Numbered from the stretch's first letter, positions 47,155 through 56,611 are shown. The stretch is 64,000 nucleotides of DNA from Tardiphaga sp. vice304 (GCF_007018905.1 NZ_CP041402.1:1538001-1602000), one strand, 5' to 3'. Numbers and translations: made by a program. Notes: generated by a model from the letters alone, not told the origin.

Positions 47155-47311
47155 GGCTAGACAACGAGCTGATCCAAAGCTCTATATGGGCACCGCGTAA
47201 TGCTTTTCGCGGAGTGGGGGCGGCGGTCCATCGGGCCAAGTCGAACAATAGTGGTCCGAAAACGCGTGCGGGTTCTCAGCCCGGCACCGATGGCAGAAGC
47301 GGGATGCATCC

Positions 47312-48757
47312 ATGAGTTCTGATCTGACAGTCCTTACCGCGACCGAACTTCTGGCAGTATACCGAAGCGGCGAGTTTTCGCCGGTGGAGGTCGTCGCCGA
47401 GACCTTGCAGAATGTCGATACGCTTAATCCCGCGCTTAAGGTGTTCGTCCATCTGGACGCAGAAGGCGCCCGCGCATCGGCGCTCGCCTCCGAAATACGC
47501 TGGAGCCGGGCCGAGCCGATCGGGCTGCTGGACGGAGTGCCGACGACGCTGAAGGACCTCGCCTTCGTCAAGGTGTGGCCGCGCTATAGCGGTTCGAACA
47601 CGGCGCCTGCGCAGCCGGCCCCCGATTCGTTTGACGGGCCGCCGGCGGCGCGTTTGCGCGAGAACGGAGCGGTCCTGCTTGGCAAGACCGCCCAGCCCGA
47701 ATTCGCATGGAAGGGTTTGACCGACAGCCCACGCTTCGGCACTACGCGTAATCCCTGGAACCTGGCGCGAACCCCGGGCGGGAGCAGCGGCGGAGCTGCG
47801 GCGGGTGTGGCGGCCTACATGGGACCGCTGGCGCTCGGCACCGATGGCTCGGGATCGGTGCGCATGCCGTCTGCGTTTTGCGGCCTCGCCGGGTTCAAGC
47901 CCACCTATGGGCTGATCCCGCAACATCCGCGAGCAAGCCATATGGGCGACATCGTTCATACGGGACCAATCGCTCGCAGCGTCGCCGATGTGGCGTTAAT
48001 GACCCAGGTGATGTCCGGGGCAGACGCGCGCGACTGGACTGCCGTGCCCCACGCGGCGCGTTGCCATGACAGGCTGCTGCCGGCCCTTAAGGGGTTGCAG
48101 ATCGCGTTCAGCCCGACGCTGGGCTTTGCGGCCGTCGACGTGGTCATGCGCGAGGCCGTGCGCAAGCTCAGGAATCTTGGCGCGATCATCGATGAAGTCG
48201 ACCCGGGCTTCGCGGACACGCGCGACATGATCGACATGATCTACCAGGCGGGCGCCGCGCGCACGGCCTACGCGATGTCCGATGACGAGCGCGCCAGGAT
48301 GGATCCCAACTATCTGGCCTTTGCAAATTCCGGCCTCCGCATCTCCGCAACCGATTATGTGGCGATCGCCAAGATAAAACGGGACGCGCTCTGTGCGCGG
48401 ATGGTGGAGTTTCACCGGACTTATGACCTGCTGATTACGCGTCAGCTGGGCCTGACCGCTGTTCCGGCCGACGAAAGCTTGTCGCCGCTGAGCTACGCGC
48501 ACTGGTTCGACTGGGCGCCGTTCTGTTATCCGTTCAACCTCATGCAGCAGCCCGCAGTAACAGTGCCGTGCGGCGTCGCGCCTAATGGCCTGCCGGTCGC
48601 CTTGCAGATCGTCGGGCCCAAATATGCGGACCAGCGGGTGCTCAATGCAGCACTGGCCGCCGAGCAGGCGCTGGGATTCCCGCGGCTCAGCAAGGAAGCC
48701 GCGTTCCGGAATTGTGCCGACTATCTCAAGGGTACGAGCGAACATGTCCAGCATTGA
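47312..48757 (+). CDS. Amidase (amidase-signature family)
   Basis: A 481-residue Ser-cisSer-Lys amide hydrolase. The Lys is in TTLKDLAF, the cis-Ser and nucleophile in GGSSGGAAAGVAAY and LGTDGSGSVRMPS, followed by GLAGFKPTYGLIP. All three catalytic residues are present, and the length suits GatA-like and catabolic amidases. No GatB or GatC lies nearby, so a catabolic role releasing ammonia from an amide is more likely than tRNA amidation. It overlaps the aminotransferase gene by 14 bases. Confidence 0.9.
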   Translation: MSSDLTVLTATELLAVYRSGEFSPVEVVAETLQNVDTLNPALKVFVHLDAEGARASALASEIRWSRAEPIGLLDGVPTTLKDLAFVKVWPRYSGSNTAPAQPAPDSFDGPPAARLRENGAVLLGKTAQPEFAWKGLTDSPRFGTTRNPWNLARTPGGSSGGAAAGVAAYMGPLALGTDGSGSVRMPSAFCGLAGFKPTYGLIPQHPRASHMGDIVHTGPIARSVADVALMTQVMSGADARDWTAVPHAARCHDRLLPALKGLQIAFSPTLGFAAVDVVMREAVRKLRNLGAIIDEVDPGFADTRDMIDMIYQAGAARTAYAMSDDERARMDPNYLAFANSGLRISATDYVAIAKIKRDALCARMVEFHRTYDLLITRQLGLTAVPADESLSPLSYAHWFDWAPFCYPFNLMQQPAVTVPCGVAPNGLPVALQIVGPKYADQRVLNAALAAEQALGFPRLSKEAAFRNCADYLKGTSEHVQH

Positions 48758-50135
48758 ACCGACCGAGGCTGCGGTGCGACCGAATTCGCTGGAAGCCAGC
48801 GACAAGGCGTACGTGGTCCACGGACTCACGAATCTGCGCGACCATCTCGATCGCGGACCCTTGATCATAGAGAGCGGGAAGGGCGTCTGGGTCCGGGATA
48901 AAAGCGGTCGCGAGTATTTGGAAGGCATGTCGGGCCTGTGGTGCATCTCGCTCGGCTTCGGCGAAAAACGGCTGATCGAAGCGTGCCGAAGGCAGATGGA
49001 GACGCTTGCCTATTATCACCTGACCAACCACCGATCGCATCCGGGCGTTATCGATCTTGCGCAGAAGCTCGTGGAGATCGCACCTGTTCCCATGTCGCAT
49101 GTGTGGTTCGCAAATTCCGGATCGGAGGCGAACGACTGTGCGGCGCGCCTGTGCTGGTATTACTGGAACGCAAAGGATCAGCCACAGCGGCGCAAGTTCA
49201 TCGCGCACAGGCGCGCCTACCACGGCAACACGATCGCGTCGGCCAGCCTGTCGGGCGTCGGCTACGTTCACGAACAGTTCGGTCTGCCGCTTCCCGGATT
49301 TCTCCATGTCGATTGTCCGGATTTTTACGCTGCCGGCCTGGAAGGGGAAAGCGAGGAGACGTTTTCCCGGCGCCTGCTGACCGCGCTTGAAGCGCTCATC
49401 GAGAGCGAGGGCGCGGACACCATAGCCGGCTTCTTCATCGAGCCGATCATGGCCGCGGGCGGCGTCGTGATTCCGCCCTGCGCCTATCTCGATGGCGTGC
49501 AGCGTCTGCTTGCGCAGCATGGAATACTGCTCGTTGCCGATGAGGTCGTCACGGCCTTCGGCCGTACCGGTGAAATGTTCGGTACCACGACAATGGACCT
49601 GGAGCCGGACATAATCGTATGTGCCAAGGGCATCACCAGCGCATATTTCCCGTTGTCGGCCGTGCTGATCAACGACAGGGTATATCAGGCCATGCTGACA
49701 CAAAGCGAACGCCTTGCGCTTTTCGGCCTGACGATGACCTATTCCGGCCATCCCGTCGGAGCGGCTGTCGCGCGCGAAGCGATCCGCATCTACGAGGACG
49801 ATAACATCGTGGAGCGGGCCCGGCTTATGGAGACGGTGCTGCTCGATGGCCTCCGCGAGAGGCTGCGCGCGTCGTCTATTGTGGGACAGATCCGGGGGCG
49901 GGGCCTCCTGTCCGGAGTGCAGCTAGTCGCCAGCCGAGCGCCGAAGCGTTTCTTTGACCCGGCATTGCGTGTCGGAGCCCGTGTTGCAGATGCGGCAGAG
50001 AATCATGGCCTTTTCGTCCGCGCCATCGGCGACGTCATCGCGATCTGCCCGCCACTGACGATTTCCGAGGTGGAGCTTGGCCAGTTGATCGAGCGACTGG
50101 CGCTGGCGATTAGGGATATCGAGGCTACGCTATGA
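48744..50135 (+). CDS. Class III (omega) aminotransferase
   Basis: A 463-residue PLP enzyme. VWFANSGSEANDCAARLCWY binds the PLP phosphate, AHRRAYHGNTIASASLSG stacks the ring, LVADEVVTAFGRTGEMFG holds the Asp that contacts the pyridine N, and the Schiff-base Lys is in VCAKGITSAYFPLS. This is the family of beta-alanine:pyruvate, GABA and omega-amino acid transaminases. Its ATG lies inside the end of the amidase gene, so the two are coupled: amide hydrolysis followed by transamination of an omega-amino acid is a reasonable inference. Confidence 0.92.
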   Translation: MSSIEPTEAAVRPNSLEASDKAYVVHGLTNLRDHLDRGPLIIESGKGVWVRDKSGREYLEGMSGLWCISLGFGEKRLIEACRRQMETLAYYHLTNHRSHPGVIDLAQKLVEIAPVPMSHVWFANSGSEANDCAARLCWYYWNAKDQPQRRKFIAHRRAYHGNTIASASLSGVGYVHEQFGLPLPGFLHVDCPDFYAAGLEGESEETFSRRLLTALEALIESEGADTIAGFFIEPIMAAGGVVIPPCAYLDGVQRLLAQHGILLVADEVVTAFGRTGEMFGTTTMDLEPDIIVCAKGITSAYFPLSAVLINDRVYQAMLTQSERLALFGLTMTYSGHPVGAAVAREAIRIYEDDNIVERARLMETVLLDGLRERLRASSIVGQIRGRGLLSGVQLVASRAPKRFFDPALRVGARVADAAENHGLFVRAIGDVIAICPPLTISEVELGQLIERLALAIRDIEATL

Positions 50136-50569
50136 ACCACGGCACGGTGCAAGATCGACTTGCCGTTGTACAAATTCTGCGTGACCTCGCACCAACGGGT
50201 CGGCTGAGAGCCGGCGTCATCTTCGCGCCAGTCGGCGGGGTCTTTTTCATTGAGGACCCTGACAGGGCCGCACCAAAAGGAGTGACGGTCGACATCTTTC
50301 AGGCGCCCGCAGCCGATATCGGCACGGACGTCGATCTGCAGGTGTTTGCGAATTCCGGGGAATGCACCGATGCGCTCGTCGCCGGCAACGTGGATGTGGT
50401 GTTAATGCCAGTGGACGAAGAGCGTGCGCGCAAGGTCGATTTCGGTCCCGCTTATTTTCTGCTGCGAAGCACCCTTTTGGTCGCGGGGGGAGCCGGCATC
50501 TCCACTCTTTCGGATTATCTCGCGAAGGGACGGCATTTCGCCCGGATTTCCGGTGCCACAGGTCTATGA
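50132..50569 (+). pseudogene. Transporter substrate-binding domain protein, truncated
   Basis: It overlaps the aminotransferase stop (ATGA). 145 residues: LAPTGRLRAGVIFAPVGGVF, VTVDIFQAPAADIG, ECTDALVAGNVDVVLMPVDE then KVDFGPAYFLLRSTLL match the first lobe of SBP_bac_3-type proteins. No signal peptide. Similarity ends at RISGATGL, where the frame stops and another gene's fragment begins; the second lobe is missing. Relatives without signal peptides exist next to transaminases, so the start may be natural and only the end lost. Confidence 0.7.
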
Positions 50570-50954
50570 AATTGCACTACGTAATCCGGATGACCTAAAG
50601 GTAGCATTAGAAAAATACTACGCGCCGGCCGCCAAGCTCATTGAATTTGATGCTGACGGTGCACTATCGAAGACTTCCCTCTCGTTCCTGATCACTTTCC
50701 GTGCGTCAACTCTTAGAATAATGCGACCGCTTGCTGAAGCATGGCGTGACTTGCCGGCGCACAAGATGTTCTCATTTCGTGCGTGGGTCCATCAAGACAA
50801 CACCAATCAGCCGAAGATTGTCGTCATTCAACGATCTGGACGCCATGCAGAGTTGTCGGCGCTGTGGATCGGAATGGTGATTGACTCTCTGGCAAGCCAT
50901 GCCGGCGACCCCGCATTGGGCGTTAGCCAGGTGTCATTCGGCCTGCAATATTGA
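50555..50954 (+). pseudogene. Unidentified gene, C-terminal fragment
   Basis: From about 50555 a different frame reads VYEIALRNPDDLKVALEKYY, IRPLAEAWRDLPAHK-like text (IMRPLAEAWRDLPAHKMFSF), RAWVHQDNTNQPKIVVIQRS and SLASHAGDPALGVSQVSFGL to a TGA at 50954. It has the texture of real protein but no start of its own, and I do not recognise it. It is joined abruptly to the truncated binding protein. Confidence 0.5.
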
Positions 50955-50966
50955 CCCCGTAAGCCG

Positions 50967-52657
50967 GGGGATCGGCGTCCAAAATTGGCTCTGACGCATG
51001 TTTGATGACGGCATCGCAGGTCATGCTGCACCGAGCAATCGTGCTTCGAGAAGGTCAATTTTTGCGCGCCCATACATTTGTCGTTTGACAAGTTTAAGTT
51101 TCGTAATCTGTCCTTCGACTTGGCCGTTTGACCAAGGGTGCGTGATTGCAGCGCGCACGGCAGCGATATCCTTGAGGACTCCCGTGGCGAAGGATGAGAC
51201 GAGGCTTGCTTTTGCGTTCGCGATCCAGGCATCGAGTTTGGCCTCGTCCTTTTTTCGAATCATATCGTGGAACTGGTCGATGAGCGTGCGGGCCTCGACA
51301 AGGGACGGCACGCCAGCCTCGATGGCGGCAATGACCAGGGCATCAGCCTTGGTCATGCAATCTCGCTTAATCGTCATAAGACGGGCGATAGTTCTGGCGG
51401 AGGGCACCCTTTGCAGCTGTTGTTTGCTGACCGCTTCCGACCGACGTCGACGTGTTGTCCACTCGCCAACCGTACGGAGGGATCCCCGGAACCCTTGCAC
51501 TTGCAAGCGACGCCAGAGTTCGGCGCCGTTGCGACAGCCACTGCTCCACAGGCCCTCAAGGAACAGATAATACGCGTCGAGCGAACGCTCCCGTGTTTGG
51601 AACACGTCGGCTCGCCCACCCCGCAACGTCTGGCGAACGAGATTGCGACTATGACCCAGGCGGCGGACAATCTGCTTGATCGAAACGCCGTCCCTGGCGA
51701 GCGCCATGATCGCCGCATTTGTATCCTCGCGCCGCAGATAGCTCTCGTATCGTAGTTTTTCTGCCGAGGTGAGCAACTCTGGGGTAATTGTCGTCGAGCC
51801 AATGGCGCTGCGGATTGCGCGCATGGACTTGCGCACCGCGTCGAGGAAGGCCGCGCTGGCGTTCTCCATCAGGTGCCAACGGTCAGCGACCTGTATCGCG
51901 TCAGGGAGCGCCTTTGCCGAGGCTTCGCCGTAACCGCCGCCACGGTCGCGCGATACGACACTGATCTCCGGATGATCAGCGAGCCACGCTCGAACTGTGG
52001 CGACCTCGCGATCTGGAAGCAGGGTTACAATCCGCCGCCGCTCGAGATCGCAGACGATCGTTCCGTAACGGCGATTGCGTCGAAAGGCCCAATCGTCGAC
52101 GCCGACGACGGTCAGAGGATGGGTTCGTCGGGCTGCCCGCCGTCGTACAACCCGAAGCAACGTATCGTTGCTGACCGGCATCATCAGCCGCCTGGCAAAG
52201 CTCGCTGCTGGTCTGCCGCCGAGTGCCAATCCTAAATGGTGGACGATGCATTCCAGCCGTGCCGTCCGGCGCGACCGGGTGGGGAGAACATTGTCCCCGA
52301 ACCGTTCAGCGAAAATCCGCCGCCGACAATGAGGTACCTCGCAAACAAACCGCCGCGTGATCACGCGGAGGCGTATTTGCTTGCCGGCACAGGGCAAATC
52401 CGAGACTTGCCTGTCGTATCGGCTATGGATTCGTCGCGATCTCGATCCGCACACTGGGCACTCGGCCATTCCGGCTTCGGATCGGACGGCCAAAATAACT
52501 GCGTCAGATGAATCACTTACACTCTCAATAACCAGCCCACTCGGCACAAGCGACGAAATTCGAACTCCGGCTCGCATGGCGTTGATTCCCCCGTTGGAGA
52601 ACCGCAAGCTCGGCAAAAAAATCATCAGATGTGAGTCAGACCCCAAAATTGACCCCC
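50967..52657 (-). mobile_element. ISL3-family element, limits approximate
   Basis: The left side begins GGGGGATCGGCGTCC and the right-side complement GGGGGTCAATTTTGGGG; both then share a CAA(A/T)(A/T)TTGG...TCTGAC pattern. No 8-bp target duplication was found, so the ends are provisional. Confidence 0.65.
51021..52577 (-). CDS. ISL3-family transposase
   Basis: A 518-residue DDE transposase. The N-terminal zinc ribbon is AECPVCGSRSRRIHSRYDRQ then FVCEVPHCRRRIFAERF. In the core the Asp pair is in VVGVDDWAFRRNRRYG and VVSRDRGGGYGEASA, and the Glu in SNGQVEGQITKLKLVKRQMY. A second helix-turn-helix lies in the insertion (DGVSIKQIVRRLGHSRNLVR). The ATG at 52577 is chosen because MRAGVRISSLVPSGL matches the family start and GGGGA precedes it; an earlier in-frame ATG at 52625 lacks a ribosome site. 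Intact. Confidence 0.88.
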   Translation of the reverse strand: MRAGVRISSLVPSGLVIESVSDSSDAVILAVRSEAGMAECPVCGSRSRRIHSRYDRQVSDLPCAGKQIRLRVITRRFVCEVPHCRRRIFAERFGDNVLPTRSRRTARLECIVHHLGLALGGRPAASFARRLMMPVSNDTLLRVVRRRAARRTHPLTVVGVDDWAFRRNRRYGTIVCDLERRRIVTLLPDREVATVRAWLADHPEISVVSRDRGGGYGEASAKALPDAIQVADRWHLMENASAAFLDAVRKSMRAIRSAIGSTTITPELLTSAEKLRYESYLRREDTNAAIMALARDGVSIKQIVRRLGHSRNLVRQTLRGGRADVFQTRERSLDAYYLFLEGLWSSGCRNGAELWRRLQVQGFRGSLRTVGEWTTRRRRSEAVSKQQLQRVPSARTIARLMTIKRDCMTKADALVIAAIEAGVPSLVEARTLIDQFHDMIRKKDEAKLDAWIANAKASLVSSFATGVLKDIAAVRAAITHPWSNGQVEGQITKLKLVKRQMYGRAKIDLLEARLLGAA

Positions 52658-52678
52658 TACTGTTGGTCTGTTGCGCTG

Positions 52679-52699
52679 CCTGCTTTGTAACAAAGCAGG
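52679..52699. repeat. Perfect hairpin CCTGCTTTGT-A-ACAAAGCAGG
   Basis: 10-bp arms with a single central A, just outside the ISL3 element. It could be a protein-binding site or a terminator reading towards ISL3; no gene is attached to it. Confidence 0.5.
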
Positions 52700-53318
52700 T
52701 GGTCGGAGATGCTGTTCGTGGAGACGATTGCCCGGATAGGGCTGAAAATTTGCCGCTAGAGCATAAGTCATTTTCGGAGATGAAATTCCCTGTTATCGAA
52801 TAGAAATTCGCTGTTCTTTGAAATATGTTGCCTGTTAATTTGAGTAGGGAATTGCGAGAGAAACCGCTGCGGCGCAGTGGTTTCGTGCTCCAGACTCGGC
52901 GCTTGGAGCCTCGGAACCGCAAATTTCCCTGTAAAATTCCCTGTTAGCTGGGAATTTCAGTGGAGACGGGTGCGATCAGCACTGCGTCGCCAGCCAGGCA
53001 GTCCGGGCATTCGGCCAGACCGCCCGATTAGTCGAGAAAAGCCTGCAATTGGCGGGTTTTCTTGCCTTCGGCAAGGTCTCCGGGTGGCGGAATGGGCTAC
53101 GAGGGCCGCCGAAATCCCGAAAGTCTCCGGCTGACACCCAAGAAATTCCCGTTTTCGGGAGACAATAGGCAGAGACTAGGTTTGATCAGCACTGCTAGGC
53201 GGGGCCGGAGTACATTTTTGTCAATCTCTGGAGAAGCACTCATGGGTTTCGGCATATCCAGCTGCGCACTGCCACCCAAGGGCGGGAGTGCTACCAGCTA
53301 AAGCTTGTGATCGAATGA
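52700..53318. repeat. Gene-free region with diverged non-coding repeats and hairpins
   Basis: No gene recognised. Two related units occur: 52934-52985 and 53143-53195, each an AAATTCCC inverted repeat followed about 40 bases later by GATCAGCACTGC. A third partial start AAATTCCCTGTTA is at 52783. Smaller hairpins such as TTGCC-TTC-GGCAA near 53066 also occur. It resembles an extragenic repeat family, or a decayed integration site, next to the defence island. Confidence 0.5.
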
Positions 53319-54590
53319 ATGATGAGCATCAGTGGCATGGCTTCGGAGGCAGCAAGCGTGAGAACAGTAACATTCGATCAGCTGACCACGTCCAACCTAT
53401 ACGTTGATGCGACCTATCAGGGAGGACGTCGTGGCAATATGGGAGATGATCCGCTCCCACGTCTTCTTCGCATGGATAGCCTCGGCGGGTTCCGCAAACG
53501 CGGCAGCGTGGCAGGCAAGCTCCAAATGCTTGTCCTAACTTCAAGCATGGCTGACACGGACTGGCCGGATTCTCTCGATCGAGAGACGGGCGTGTTCACC
53601 TATTACGGTGACAACAAAAAGCCCGGCCAGGAACTTCACAAGACCGGCCGCGACGGCAATCTCATCCTTCAGAAGATATTTAACGCGGCCCGTTCCGGCG
53701 TCGAAGGAAGGCGCGAGGTGCCGCCTACCTTTCTTTTTGCAAACGCGGGCACTTGGCGGGACATGATTTTCTTGGGGCTTGCTGTGCCCGGCGCATCCGA
53801 CCTCGATGCATCTGAGGAGCTTGTTGCGATCTGGCGCACGGCAGGCGGCCAGCGCTTCCAAAATTATCGTGCAAGATTTACGGTGCTGAACGTACCGACA
53901 ATTACGCGGACGTGGCTAGACAGCCTGATTGCGGGCAAGCCTGAGGATGAGCTTGCGCCGGAAGCATGGCAGACGTGGATAAAGACCGGCCGTCGAAAGG
54001 CGCTGATGGCGACCCGTTCGCTGGAGTATCGCAGCAAGGGCGAACAGCTGCCAAGAGACAAGGAAGGTGAAGCCATCGTCCAGGTGATACGCGACTATTT
54101 CAAGGATACTCCGCATGCATTCGAACATTGCGCTGCTGCTGTAGCGCGTTTCATGATGCCAGACGTCGTGTCGCTGGACGTCACGCGGCCCTCTCGCGAC
54201 GGCGGACGAGATGGCGTGGGCCAATTGCGCGTTGGCGCGGGGCCAAGCGGAATCCTCGTTGATTTTGCGCTGGAGGCAAAATGCTATTCGCCAAGCAACT
54301 CCGTCGGCGTCCGCGAGATGTCGCGGCTGATTTCCCGGCTTAGACACCGTCAGTTCGGTGTTCTGGTTACAACCAGCTGGGTCGATCTTCAGGCCTATAA
54401 GGAAATCAAGGAAGACCAGCATCCCATCGTCGTTGTTTCAGCTGGGGACATTGTCGATCTGCTTCGCAGAAACGGAAAAGGCAGCGCCGCGATAGTCACT
54501 ACTTGGCTCGCCGAGGAATTCCCTGCAGCCACTCAGGAAATGGCCGCATCTTCCACCGACACTGTGCTTCCGATCACGCCGGCGCTCTGA
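53319..54590 (+). CDS. AspBHI/MspJI-like modification-dependent restriction endonuclease
   Basis: A 423-residue protein. The N-terminal half resembles the AspBHI N-terminal (SRA-like, modified-cytosine-reading) domain: FDQLTTSNLYVDATYQGG, GNMGDDPLPRLL, DWPDSLDRETGVFTYYGDNK, FLGLAVPGASDLD, LVAIWRTAGGQRFQNYRARF. The C-terminal half is an Mrr-type PD-(D/E)XK nuclease with Asp in SRDGGRDGVGQ, the ExK core in VDFALEAKCYS, and FGVLVTTSWVDLQAYKEI. AspBHI-type enzymes cut DNA beside 5-methylcytosine, so this one should attack foreign methylated DNA. The start among M1, M2 and M7 is uncertain. The last 58 bases overlap the convergent AIPR gene. Confidence 0.82.
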   Translation: MMSISGMASEAASVRTVTFDQLTTSNLYVDATYQGGRRGNMGDDPLPRLLRMDSLGGFRKRGSVAGKLQMLVLTSSMADTDWPDSLDRETGVFTYYGDNKKPGQELHKTGRDGNLILQKIFNAARSGVEGRREVPPTFLFANAGTWRDMIFLGLAVPGASDLDASEELVAIWRTAGGQRFQNYRARFTVLNVPTITRTWLDSLIAGKPEDELAPEAWQTWIKTGRRKALMATRSLEYRSKGEQLPRDKEGEAIVQVIRDYFKDTPHAFEHCAAAVARFMMPDVVSLDVTRPSRDGGRDGVGQLRVGAGPSGILVDFALEAKCYSPSNSVGVREMSRLISRLRHRQFGVLVTTSWVDLQAYKEIKEDQHPIVVVSAGDIVDLLRRNGKGSAAIVTTWLAEEFPAATQEMAASSTDTVLPITPAL

Positions 54591-56611
54591 CAAGCGGTAA
54601 AGGCCTCCAGCGCGGGCTTGGCCTGTCTAGGGGATGGCTTCTTGTCCCACCCCCCGGCGGCGTAGCTGGCGATCGTTCTACAGATAGCCGCAACCTTCCA
54701 GTGGACCACGCCAGCCTTGTAGCCGCGCTCAGCAACCTCAAGCCAAATTGCAGCGTTGACGGTCATGCACCGCTCGATCCGCTCATAGTCGGCGACGGAA
54801 TGGGATCTAGGGTGCGCGATCGCAGTTTCGTCGCCATCGGCTGCTTCTACAAAAGACAGCTCCGGCGGGAGCGGGTCGGAAAGCGATGGCAGCTTGTTCA
54901 TTGTATCGAGCCAGCATTCTTCCTTCTTGAACCACTCGCTTGGATTCTTCTGGCCGGCGGACTGGCGCAGAAGCATATCGATCTGGGGAGCCCATGCCTC
55001 GACCAGCCGTTCAAGCTCGGCGCTGACAGACTGACGGGACCACAGACCGTCAAAGTCGACCCGGCCCCCGGTCTTCTGAGCAAGGCCGGAAACCACGTAG
55101 GCCGTGATCTGCGCGCCATACGCTGGAAACTTCATCGCCCGGATCTTCTTCTCGACGGCGCGATAGACAATGGCTTTCGCAACAAGTCGCTTGAACCAGG
55201 CGGTGTCCGGCGGAGGGGGCGCGCTGTCCTTCATCCGCTGCATGAAATGCTGAAAATTCTTCTGCCCACCAAGACAGACCCGGTAGGGCAGACCATCCCA
55301 GGCCGTCAGATAGCGGGCCACATCAAGCTTGCTGAGCCGTCGCTGTTTGGGTGTCTGTGCCCGGAACGTCTGCTGGTCGGACTTGCGATAGGCCGCCTTG
55401 GCCTCTGCTGCCAGGTATGAACCCCGGGCGCGTTCGTAGAACCAGCGCCCCTTGCCATCATCGAGCCACGTGTTGTTTGCCAGCGTCTCGATCAGCTGGT
55501 GCCAGGGATCGCCGGCTGAGAAGTCTGCGAGCTGGACGGTATTCTGCCGGTTTGCCGCCCGTGAGATGGAGGCCACCATCTCGCTCAGGTCGGCGCCGCC
55601 GACCTTGATGATCTTGATGGGAACGGCAACATTTTCTAGGTTGAGGCTGTCCTTGCGACGCGCCCGGTGAAGCGAGGCGGTCGTCTGGCCGCCGTTGACG
55701 ATCTGCAGGCCCTTGAGCGACTTGATTGAGGGGCGCCCCGCTCGATCATTGACGATTTCAAGGTCATCAACCGTTGCGACGATGCCGTTATTGTAGGCCA
55801 GGAACATCGATGGCTGGTCGGCGATGGTGCGTCTGAGTTCTGCATTGACACTCTTTCGGCCCTGGAGACCCAGGAACGCGCGCACGTTCAGTTCGAGCAG
55901 ACGCACACCGTAGCGATCATAGATGCGTGACAGCGCCTCACCGGGCAGCACTGAGAGATAGGCGTCATATTCGCCCGCCTGACTGGGAACGTGCAGACAG
56001 GCGACCGGACCCCCAGTCAGAGCTTCCAGGTCGACGGCGATGTCGGCACGTGTCTCGCCGTCGCCAAGTATCCTCTGCAGCCGTGCGATATCGTAGGTGT
56101 CAAACTCGACCTTGCGATCCCGCCAGTCGGTCGATCCGGTGGTCTTCTCGACAATACCGTTTGTGAGCAGGATGATTCTGACGCTTCCAAGCGTAGGTCC
56201 TTGAGTCTCGATGAGCCTCGCAAGGTCACTCGCGTCGCTGTTCGACGGTTCGAGCTGGGTGGCCAGCCCCTCGATTGAGGCGTTTACGAATCGGATGGCA
56301 CGCTCGAAGGCACGCGTCACTTCGGCCTGGGGTACCCGGGTCGGCGGAAGGTCTTCACGATAGATTGTCGTGAAGAGCTCAAGTTTGGAACGCTCTTCGT
56401 CGTATGCGTAGCCATCAATACGGTATATCGCGTTTCTGACGCGTCCCTGCTGAAAAAGCGGGAAGGTGCCAACCAGATGACCGGCATCTTCAAGACGCTC
56501 AAGGATCAGCTCCGTGAATATTTCCTGGGAGAACGGCGCATCAGCTGACAGCGCGTCTTCGACCTCACCGGCGAGTTCTTCGGCAAATCTGGCAATGATG
56601 TCGTCAGTCAC
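54533..56611 (-). CDS. AIPR-family abortive-infection-type protein
   Basis: A 692-residue protein. The AIPR core is plain: YRIDGYAYDEERSKLELFTT, VNAFLG-type text LNVRAFLGLQGRKSVNAELR, SMFLAYNNGIVATVDDLEIV, LKGLQIVNGGQTTASLHRAR, then PIKIIKVGGADLSEMVASIS and SRAANRQNTVQLADF. Members are linked to phage resistance; the mechanism is not settled. The GTG at 56611 has GGAGG five bases upstream and overlaps the DUF4420 stop by eight bases, so this is the last gene of the leftward operon. It ends inside the AspBHI-like gene. Confidence 0.88.
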   Translation of the reverse strand: MTDDIIARFAEELAGEVEDALSADAPFSQEIFTELILERLEDAGHLVGTFPLFQQGRVRNAIYRIDGYAYDEERSKLELFTTIYREDLPPTRVPQAEVTRAFERAIRFVNASIEGLATQLEPSNSDASDLARLIETQGPTLGSVRIILLTNGIVEKTTGSTDWRDRKVEFDTYDIARLQRILGDGETRADIAVDLEALTGGPVACLHVPSQAGEYDAYLSVLPGEALSRIYDRYGVRLLELNVRAFLGLQGRKSVNAELRRTIADQPSMFLAYNNGIVATVDDLEIVNDRAGRPSIKSLKGLQIVNGGQTTASLHRARRKDSLNLENVAVPIKIIKVGGADLSEMVASISRAANRQNTVQLADFSAGDPWHQLIETLANNTWLDDGKGRWFYERARGSYLAAEAKAAYRKSDQQTFRAQTPKQRRLSKLDVARYLTAWDGLPYRVCLGGQKNFQHFMQRMKDSAPPPPDTAWFKRLVAKAIVYRAVEKKIRAMKFPAYGAQITAYVVSGLAQKTGGRVDFDGLWSRQSVSAELERLVEAWAPQIDMLLRQSAGQKNPSEWFKKEECWLDTMNKLPSLSDPLPPELSFVEAADGDETAIAHPRSHSVADYERIERCMTVNAAIWLEVAERGYKAGVVHWKVAAICRTIASYAAGGWDKKPSPRQAKPALEAFTACQSAGVIGSTVSVEDAAIS

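Noticed and set aside
48726..49751. Reverse frame of 341 codons opposite the aminotransferase
   Set aside because: The aminotransferase has all PLP-binding motifs on the other strand; the reverse text is shadow composition.
54503..55420. Rightward frame of 305 codons overlapping the AIPR gene
   Set aside because: The reverse strand carries clear AIPR-family motifs over the same bases; the rightward text has no family likeness.
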